From Mycolicibacterium helvum (GTDB lineage: Bacteria; Actinomycetota; Actinomycetes; Mycobacteriales; Mycobacteriaceae): a stretch of DNA of 64,000 nt. Positions 59,105-64,000 of the stretch are shown piece by piece. Both the position numbers and the translations under genes were made by a program. Numbering within the stretch: position 1 is the first letter of the stretch; each line of letters starts with the position of its first letter. The stretch is taken from NCBI RefSeq assembly GCF_010731895.1, contig NZ_AP022596.1:2666001-2730000 (forward strand), given 5' to 3'. The notes beneath the pieces are model-generated. The model made no database searches, was not told where the DNA came from, and saw only the letters and a program-made list of their open reading frames with translations.

Positions 59105-59850
59105 AGAGCAAGAAGCGCGATCAGTGGATTGCGTTCTGGATGGTCCCGGCATTCTTCAGTATTTTCGGCCTGGTCTTCGTCCCGCTGAGCTGGATGATGC
59201 CGCCCCGGTCGCCGAGCGCTCCCGAGGCGCAGATCGTCGCGTTCATGCAGTCGCACAATCTGTTGGTCGCCTGTGCAGTTCTGACTCTGTTCTTCGGCTT
59301 CTCCGCGGTGGGGAATGCGGTGTACCTCATGCAGATCAAGCGGATGTCGGTCAGTCCGGTGTTCCGCTACACCGTGATGGTTGGCGCGACGACCGGTGCG
59401 ATCGTCGGGATGCTCTTTCCGATGTTCTGTTTCGGCCTCGGTGCATTCCGGCCAGGATATCGGCCATCGATCTTGGTGATGCTCTACGACTTCGGCTATC
59501 TGGCGTACATCGGCTCGCTGGGCTGTTTCTGCGTCATGTGGATGGCGTTCGCGTTGGCGATCATTCTCGATCAGAACAATGTCCTGCCAAAGTGGTTGGG
59601 CTACTACACCATTTGGCAGTATATGACCGAGCTGATGGCGGCACCGGTGTGGATCGCCAGATCGGGGCCGTTCGCCTGGAATGGCCTGATGACGTTCTGG
59701 TTGGCGATGGTGTTGTACGTGCCGTGGCAGGTCATCGTCTACGTCTGCATCTATCGAGCCATCAAGAACCAGCCCGACGAAGAACTCGAAAACTCTTGGC
59801 TGGAAAGGACACTGACAACACCTGACATCCGGCCGAAGGCGACCACATGA
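59101..59850 (+). CDS. Multi-spanning membrane protein, second of a paralogous pair
   Basis: A 249-residue protein with six or seven membrane helices. GTG 59101 overlaps the upstream stop by 4 bp (GTGA), and its own stop overlaps the NorE-like start by 4 bp (ATGA). The helix with HNLLVACAVLTLFFGFSAVG and the SGPFAWNG motif link it to the first paralogue. Two cysteines near CFGLGAFRPGYRP and SLGCFCVMW lie in hydrophobic segments. Family unrecognised. Confidence 0.7.
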   Translation: MKSKKRDQWIAFWMVPAFFSIFGLVFVPLSWMMPPRSPSAPEAQIVAFMQSHNLLVACAVLTLFFGFSAVGNAVYLMQIKRMSVSPVFRYTVMVGATTGAIVGMLFPMFCFGLGAFRPGYRPSILVMLYDFGYLAYIGSLGCFCVMWMAFALAIILDQNNVLPKWLGYYTIWQYMTELMAAPVWIARSGPFAWNGLMTFWLAMVLYVPWQVIVYVCIYRAIKNQPDEELENSWLERTLTTPDIRPKATT

Positions 59851-60416
59851 CAGCCGACGCCGACACGGGGCGCCGTATTCCCGGTGCGCCGAGCATGTGG
59901 TTCTTCGTCGTCGGCGACCTGATCATCTTCGGCTTCTATTTTGTCGCGTACATGTATTACCGCGGACAAGATCATGTGTTGTTCCTCCAGAGCCAGGCGC
60001 GTCTGAACCTCGATATCGGCGCGGTGAACACGGTCCTGCTGATCACCAGTTCGCTGTTCGTCGCGCTGGGAACTTCGGCTGCCCGCGTGGGAAAGCGGGC
60101 CGATGCGATCCGATTGTTCGGCGTCGGCCTGGCGTTCGGTGCGGCGTTTCCGCTCCTCAAAGTGTTCGAGTACGTTCCCGAGATCCTCGGCGGCGTAACG
60201 CCGGGAACCAACCTGTTCTTCATGTACTACTTCGTGATGACGGGACTGCACCTGTGCCATGTGCTGCTTGGCCTGGTGATCATCGGCTTCGTCATCCGCA
60301 ACCTGCGGGCGACCGCGACGCCCGATATCGCGTTGGTGGAGACCGGGGCTACGTACTGGCACATGGTCGATCTCGTGTGGCTGGTCCTGTTCGCGTTGCT
60401 CTATTTGATGAGGTGA
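59847..60416 (+). CDS. Cytochrome c oxidase subunit III-like protein (NorE-like)
   Basis: A 189-residue protein with five membrane helices. The COX3 pattern is clear: a start with PSMWFFVVGDLIIFGFYFVA and, near the C-terminus, YYFVMTGLHLCHVLLGLVII and ETGATYWHMVDLVWLVLFAL (conserved His and Glu of subunit III). It is shorter than true COX3, as in NorE. NorE proteins support nitric oxide reductase in denitrifiers, but no norB or norC is seen here. ATG 59847 overlaps the upstream gene. Confidence 0.85.
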   Translation: MTADADTGRRIPGAPSMWFFVVGDLIIFGFYFVAYMYYRGQDHVLFLQSQARLNLDIGAVNTVLLITSSLFVALGTSAARVGKRADAIRLFGVGLAFGAAFPLLKVFEYVPEILGGVTPGTNLFFMYYFVMTGLHLCHVLLGLVIIGFVIRNLRATATPDIALVETGATYWHMVDLVWLVLFALLYLMR

Positions 60417-60420
60417 ACCG

Positions 60421-60699
60421 CTGACGACGTATCTCCGCAATCCGCTGACGATCGTGTGGGCTGTGCTCACGGCGGTCACAGTCGCGTCGTGGTTGACCGC
60501 ACGGGACGGCGGCGCAGCGCATCTGGTGAATGCGACGGTTACCGTCGTCGTCCTTGTCATCGCTGCGGTGAAGACGCAGATCGTCATCTGGCATTTCATG
60601 GAAGTCCGGCGCGCCCCAGCGTGGTTGAGGGCGACCACCAGTGGGTGGTTGGTTGTTCTCTTCGGGCTCCTGCTGGGCATGTACTTCTGGGATCTCTAG
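60421..60699 (+). CDS. Cytochrome c oxidase subunit IV-like protein (NorF-like), possible CTG start
   Basis: A 92-residue protein with three membrane helices. The COX4/NorF pattern is in NATVTVVVLVIAAVKTQIVI-type helix 2 and the closing WLVVLFGLLLGMYFWDL. In frame the only ATG/GTG option is GTG 60454, which would cut into helix 1. A GAGG at 60410-60413 lies 7 nt before CTG 60421, giving LTTYLRNPLTIVWAVLT; I favour that rare start. It begins 4 bp after the NorE-like stop. Confidence 0.7.
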   Translation: MTTYLRNPLTIVWAVLTAVTVASWLTARDGGAAHLVNATVTVVVLVIAAVKTQIVIWHFMEVRRAPAWLRATTSGWLVVLFGLLLGMYFWDL

Positions 60700-60845
60700 C
60701 TTCATCGCCAGGCCGGTTGGCTGCGGTCCTGCTGTGAATCCACGAGGACGAAGCGCGATTCCCAGGAACCTGACCTACCCTGGCGATCCGGAGACGCAGC
60801 GCTGTAGGCCGGACGTCATCGAGGACCGCTTGGGGGTATGTGATC

Positions 60846-61136
60846 ATGACGACCGCTTCTACCAGCACTCGTCGTTTACTTTATGCCGCAATTGGATTGG
60901 TGATCGCGGCTGCCCCGGCGGTCGCGGTGTTCGCCGGGATCGGAACCCCCGCACCGCAGCTGGCGGCGCAGTGTCAGGACACCGACACCGAGGACAGCTT
61001 CTCGATGAACTGCGCCCCGACCGTCATCCCCGACACCAGCGACCAGCTCACCGAGGCCGAGGTCGCCGAGCCAGGCTTCAACGGCGGCGGAACCCACAGC
61101 AGTGGCGGCGGCGGTGGGGGCGGCGGCCACCACTAG
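60846..61136 (+). CDS. Small secreted protein with a Gly/His-rich tail
   Basis: A 96-residue protein with a signal peptide (MTTASTSTRRLLYAAIGLVI, cleavage near ALAAQ-type sequence about 40). The mature part has two cysteines in CQDTDTEDSFSMNC that could form a disulfide, an acidic stretch, and a C-terminal GGGTHSSGGGGGGGGHH. The His/Gly tail could bind metal. It resembles small mycobacterial secreted proteins sometimes labelled intersectin-EH-binding protein, an annotation that I regard as doubtful. ATG 60846 is used. Confidence 0.65.
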   Translation: MTTASTSTRRLLYAAIGLVIAAAPAVAVFAGIGTPAPQLAAQCQDTDTEDSFSMNCAPTVIPDTSDQLTEAEVAEPGFNGGGTHSSGGGGGGGGHH

Positions 61137-61228
61137 CCTTCGATAGGCAGACTCCTGCGCGAGGCTCCGTGCCGTGTGGCGAACCGGTGTAATGGGCACA
61201 CGGGCTAGAACCAACGCGGAGGTGCCTG

Positions 61229-62587
61229 ATGGAACTGATTTCGCCAACCGATTCGATGTTCTTGCTGGCCGAGTCGCGTGAACACCCCATGCACGTCGGC
61301 GGCTTGCAACTGTTCGAGTTGCCTGAAGGGGCCGGCCCGGAATTCCTCGCCGACATCTACGCCGAGATGCTCGCCGACAACGACGTGCAGCCCACGTTCC
61401 GCAAGCATCCCGGTGAGCTGCTTGGCGGCATCGCCAACCTCACCTGGTCCTTCGACCGCGACATCGACCTCGAATACCACCTGCGTCGGTCGGCTCTTCC
61501 TTCGCCCGGACGGGTTCGCGAACTGCTCGAGCTGACCTCGCGGCTGCACGGCAGCCTCCTGGACCGGCACCGCCCGCTGTGGGAGACCCACCTCGTCGAG
61601 GGGCTCAACGATGGGCGGGTCGCCGTCTACACCAAGGTCCATCACTCGCTGCTCGACGGCGTCTCGGCAATGAAGCTCGTGCGTCGCTCGCTGTCCACGG
61701 ATCCGCAAGACACGCAGGTGCGGGCGCCGTACAGCCTTGCGCCGCGTCGACGCACCAAGGAAAAGGACAGCGTGACGCCGGTGGGCGAGCTGAAACGACT
61801 GGCCGGATCGATCGCGGGCCTTGGCCCCTCGGCGTTGACCTTCGCCCGTGCCGGCCTGCTGGAACAGCAGCTGACGTTGCCGTTCGTGGCGCCCAAGACG
61901 ATGTTCAACGTGGCCATCGGTGGGGCCCGCCGGGTTGCGGCGCAGTCCTGGCCGATCAAACGCATCGTCGCGATCAAGGACGCCGCCGGTGTCACCGTCA
62001 ACGACGTCATCCTGGCGATGTGCGCCGGCGCCCTACGTGCCTACCTCATCGAGCACGACGCACTGCCGGACCGGCCGCTTATCGCCATGGTCCCGGTCAA
62101 CCTGCGCTCCGAGAACGACCACTCCGGCGGCAATCAGGTCGGCAGCATCCTGTGCAGCCTGGCCACCGACCTCAGTGATCCCGGGCAACGCCTGGCTACG
62201 ATCCACGCGTCGATCAGCGGCAACAAGGAAGTGTTCTCGCAGTTGCCCAGACTGCAGCAGCTGGCTCTGTCGGCGTTCAACGTTGCACCGCTGGCGTTGA
62301 CCCTGCTGCCGGCGCTCGCGGCCGCGGCCCAGCCGCCGTTCAACATCGTGATCTCCAACGTGCCCGGCTCCCGTGAGCCGCTGTATTGGCGAGGAGCCCG
62401 GCTCGACGGGAATTACCCGCTGTCGATCGCGCTGGACGGACAGGCGCTCAACATCACGCTGTCTAACAATGCCGACAACCTCGACTTCGGGCTGGTCGGC
62501 TGCCGGCGCAGCATCCCGCATCTGCAGCGGTTGCTGGTTCACCTGGAAAACTCGCTGACCGCGCTCGAAGAGGCAGTCGGAGGGTAG
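61229..62587 (+). CDS. Wax ester synthase / diacylglycerol acyltransferase (WS/DGAT)
   Basis: A 452-residue enzyme. The catalytic HHxxxDG motif reads HHSLLDG at residues 138-144, after the leading PTDSMFLLAE and before the PLSIALDG-type C-terminal strand (NYPLSIALDGQALNIT). It esterifies acyl-CoA to diacylglycerol or long-chain alcohols, making storage lipid. Mycobacteria carry many paralogues; Rv3734c (tgs2) is one near the corresponding region. ATG 61229 is preceded by GGAGG. A strong terminator follows. Confidence 0.92.
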   Translation: MELISPTDSMFLLAESREHPMHVGGLQLFELPEGAGPEFLADIYAEMLADNDVQPTFRKHPGELLGGIANLTWSFDRDIDLEYHLRRSALPSPGRVRELLELTSRLHGSLLDRHRPLWETHLVEGLNDGRVAVYTKVHHSLLDGVSAMKLVRRSLSTDPQDTQVRAPYSLAPRRRTKEKDSVTPVGELKRLAGSIAGLGPSALTFARAGLLEQQLTLPFVAPKTMFNVAIGGARRVAAQSWPIKRIVAIKDAAGVTVNDVILAMCAGALRAYLIEHDALPDRPLIAMVPVNLRSENDHSGGNQVGSILCSLATDLSDPGQRLATIHASISGNKEVFSQLPRLQQLALSAFNVAPLALTLLPALAAAAQPPFNIVISNVPGSREPLYWRGARLDGNYPLSIALDGQALNITLSNNADNLDFGLVGCRRSIPHLQRLLVHLENSLTALEEAVGG

Positions 62588-62598
62588 CCGAACATAAA

Positions 62599-62633
62599 GA
62601 AGCGGCGGTGACCCCTCAGGGCACCGCCGCTTC
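62599..62633. terminator. Bidirectional hairpin terminator between WS/DGAT and lpqH
   Basis: A perfect 12-bp inverted repeat, GAAGCGGCGGTG / CACCGCCGCTTC, with an 11-nt loop lies between the convergent genes, 11 bp from each stop. The plus-strand tail is GTTGT. Confidence 0.92.
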
Positions 62634-62644
62634 GTTGTCCCCCG

Positions 62645-63154
62645 CTACGGGCAGGTGACCTGGATTTCGAAGGGCTTGGTCACCGGCTGCATCGGGTTGG
62701 CCATGTCCACACCCGTGGCAGTTCCGCTGATCTTGTAGGTGCTGCCGTCCTTGGTGACGGTCGCGTTGGCCCCACCGGGCACACCGGCCGTGTAACCCAG
62801 CGTCACGCCGTTGACGTTGCCGAGCCCGACGGACTGGACGGTCGAGCCGTCCGCGGACAGCACTGCTGCGATACCGGTCATCGCCTCGCCGATCGCGATG
62901 TTGACGTTGCCGCCCGCCGTCGCGCAGACGACCTGACCCTGGACGTTCTGCGCCTGGCCGTCGATCGTGACCTTGGTGCTGCCGGCGCCGGCGCTCGCGG
63001 TCGCTGACCCTGCCGCACTCGTTGTCGCCGCAGCGGAGGTAGTAGCGGTCGCGGTCGCTGTCGACGTTGACTTGTTGTCGTCCTTGGAACAACCGGATAA
63101 CCCGGCCACCAAGACTGCGGCGCCGGCTACGGTCACCACCAATCCACGTTTCAC
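62645..63154 (-). CDS. lpqH: LpqH-family (19 kDa antigen-like) lipoprotein
   Basis: A 169-residue lipoprotein. The signal ends in a lipobox LSGC, with the lipidated C22, after [21 protein letters not shown] Thr/Ser/Ala-rich linker (about 25-55) is likely to be O-mannosylated as in M. tuberculosis LpqH. The folded domain contains the cysteine pair of [15 protein letters not shown] and the final QVTCP. LpqH proteins are abundant surface lipoproteins that trigger TLR2. In M. tuberculosis lpqH (Rv3763) lies beside Rv3762c; here the Rv3762c-like gene is about 22 kb away. Confidence 0.9.
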   Translation of the reverse strand: MKRGLVVTVAGAAVLVAGLSGCSKDDNKSTSTATATATTSAAATTSAAGSATASAGAGSTKVTIDGQAQNVQGQVVCATAGGNVNIAIGEAMTGIAAVLSADGSTVQSVGLGNVNGVTLGYTAGVPGGANATVTKDGSTYKISGTATGVDMANPMQPVTKPFEIQVTCP

Positions 63155-63337
63155 CGATGTCTCCTTAGGTAGGCGTGATCCGTCGACATTGACGGATCAT
63201 CGAGTGAAGTATGTGTCGCGAATTTCCGCTGGTGGCAGGAATGGACGAAATATCCGCCTGACAGCTGACTCGCAGTAATTATCTCGAGTACCGGGCAAAT
63301 CCGTGTCGGCGCAAGAAAAGTCGGTATCTTCACCGTC

Positions 63338-64000
63338 GTGCAGACGTTACGAACTCCCGATGAGCGATTTGCCGAGATCCCCAATTTCCCTTATGTGCCG
63401 CATTATTGCGAGCTCGACGACGGCGACGGCGGCCGTATCAGGGTGGCCTGGATCGAGGACGGACCCGCCGATGCCGACCCGATTCTGCTGCTGCATGGCG
63501 AACCGTCCTGGTCATTTTTGTACCGCAAGATGATTCCCGTTCTGGTCGCCGCCGGATATCGCGTCGTCTGCCCGGATCTGGTCGGATTCGGCCGTTCGGA
63601 CAAGCCGACCCGCCGCGAGGATCACACCTACGCCCGGCATGTCGAATGGATGCGCGCGTGCGTGTTCGATGTCCTCGATCTGCGCCGGGTGACCTTGTTC
63701 GGTCAGGACTGGGGCGGGCTGATCGGGCTACGTCTGGCGGCCGAGAATCCGGACCGCATTTCCCGCATCGTCGTCGCCAACACGGGGCTGCCGACCGGCG
63801 ACTTCGCTATGCCCGAAGTGTGGTGGCGATTCCGTGAGGCGATCCAGACCTCGCCGCGCATCGATGTGGGGCGGTTCGTTGAGTCGGGCTGTCTGCGGCC
63901 GATGGACGACGAGGTACGCGAGGCCTACAACGCGCCGTTCCCCGATGACAGCTTCTGCGCCGGTCCGCGGGCCATGCCCGGCTTGGTGCCGACCACCCCG
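63338..64000 (+). CDS. dhmA: Haloalkane dehalogenase, N-terminal part (cut by window edge)
   Basis: A 221-residue fragment open to the window end. It is an alpha/beta-hydrolase with HGEPSW (Glu56) and the nucleophile in FGQDWGGLIG: D124 and W125, the same numbering as D124/W125 of Xanthobacter DhlA, whose Trp125 and Glu56 bind halide and form the oxyanion hole. The length and text match M. tuberculosis Rv2296 (DhmA/DmbB type). The start is GTG 63338 (VQTLRTPDERFAEIP). It hydrolyses haloalkanes to alcohols. The catalytic His and late Asp lie beyond the window. Confidence 0.88.
   Translation, partial: MQTLRTPDERFAEIPNFPYVPHYCELDDGDGGRIRVAWIEDGPADADPILLLHGEPSWSFLYRKMIPVLVAAGYRVVCPDLVGFGRSDKPTRREDHTYARHVEWMRACVFDVLDLRRVTLFGQDWGGLIGLRLAAENPDRISRIVVANTGLPTGDFAMPEVWWRFREAIQTSPRIDVGRFVESGCLRPMDDEVREAYNAPFPDDSFCAGPRAMPGLVPTTP

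Noticed and set aside
59847..60699. Part of a cytochrome aa3 or NO reductase operon
   Set aside because: No subunit I, II, NorB or NorC homologue is seen on either side within the window; only accessory-type subunits are present.
10391..60699. Many antisense open frames of 60-480 residues
   Set aside because: In high-GC DNA, frames opposite real genes stay open by chance; they lack starts with ribosome sites, conserved motifs or plausible overlap.

Overview
The window is high-GC, gene-dense actinobacterial DNA. The gene content and order identify it as a mycobacterium, probably a fast-growing Mycolicibacterium-type species, though no species can be named from the sequence alone. It carries hallmark mycobacterial cell-envelope genes: aftA, dprE2, dprE1 and an Rv3789-type GtrA protein for arabinogalactan, wzm-glfT1-wzt for galactan export, and an LpqH lipoprotein. 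It also has the proteasome activator Bpa. Most backbone genes follow the M. tuberculosis Rv3792 to Rv3752c order in mirror orientation.

Layout. 1-3.1 kb (minus strand): aftA (partial), dprE2, dprE1 and a GtrA-like protein, the decaprenyl-phosphoarabinose branch. 3.1-7.3 kb: a mosaic interval with an HD protein, a PNPOx-like protein, a DUF222/HNH (13E12-type) protein, a decayed IS481-like element, a second transposase remnant and a 14 x 8-bp tandem repeat. 7.3-12.4 kb (minus): wzm, glfT1, wzt, bpa and an Rv3779-like GT-C membrane protein. 12.5-24.4 kb: an aminotransferase-fold protein with no lysine in its C-terminal half (Rv3778c-like), an Rv3777-like quinone oxidoreductase, MarR, tRNA-Ser(UGA), an EchA21-like protein, an APC permease, cysK-cysE, hisC2, tRNA-Ser(GCU), tRNA-Arg(ACG), a membrane diguanylate cyclase and small proteins. 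24.5-29.7 kb (minus): a translationally coupled APH kinase - acyl-CoA dehydrogenase - SDR operon, then a ThrE-like exporter and two small membrane proteins. 29.8-37 kb (plus): an OmpR-type response regulator and histidine kinase followed by a three-gene polyprenyl-phosphate glycosylation cassette. 37-41 kb: a secreted phosphoesterase and an alkyl sulfatase. 41-47 kb: a second APH - SDR - acyl-CoA dehydrogenase - TetR - quinone oxidoreductase operon opposite a class III CoA-transferase. 47-56.4 kb: a zinc peptidase, a phosphatase, a FadE36-type APH, a LapA-like protein, proXVWZ, a glycolipid-binding-like protein, tyrA, a TadA partner, tadA and tRNA-Ser(CGA). 56.4-64 kb: a type VII secretion-like gene pair, then TetR with two paralogous membrane proteins and orphan NorE/NorF-like subunits, a small secreted protein, a wax ester synthase/DGAT, lpqH and a partial haloalkane dehalogenase.

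How it works together. Three themes stand out. The envelope-polysaccharide genes supply and export arabinogalactan precursors. Two parallel kinase/dehydrogenase/SDR operons resemble the levulinate (LvaA/C/D) and mammalian ACAD10/11 route for 4-hydroxyacyl-CoA. A two-component system with a phased 11-bp triple repeat sits upstream of a YkcB/YkcC-like envelope glycosylation cassette. The most surprising sequence details are an alanine in DprE1 at the position of the benzothiazinone-reactive cysteine, the missing PLP lysine in the Rv3778c-like protein, and the orphan NorE/NorF cluster.
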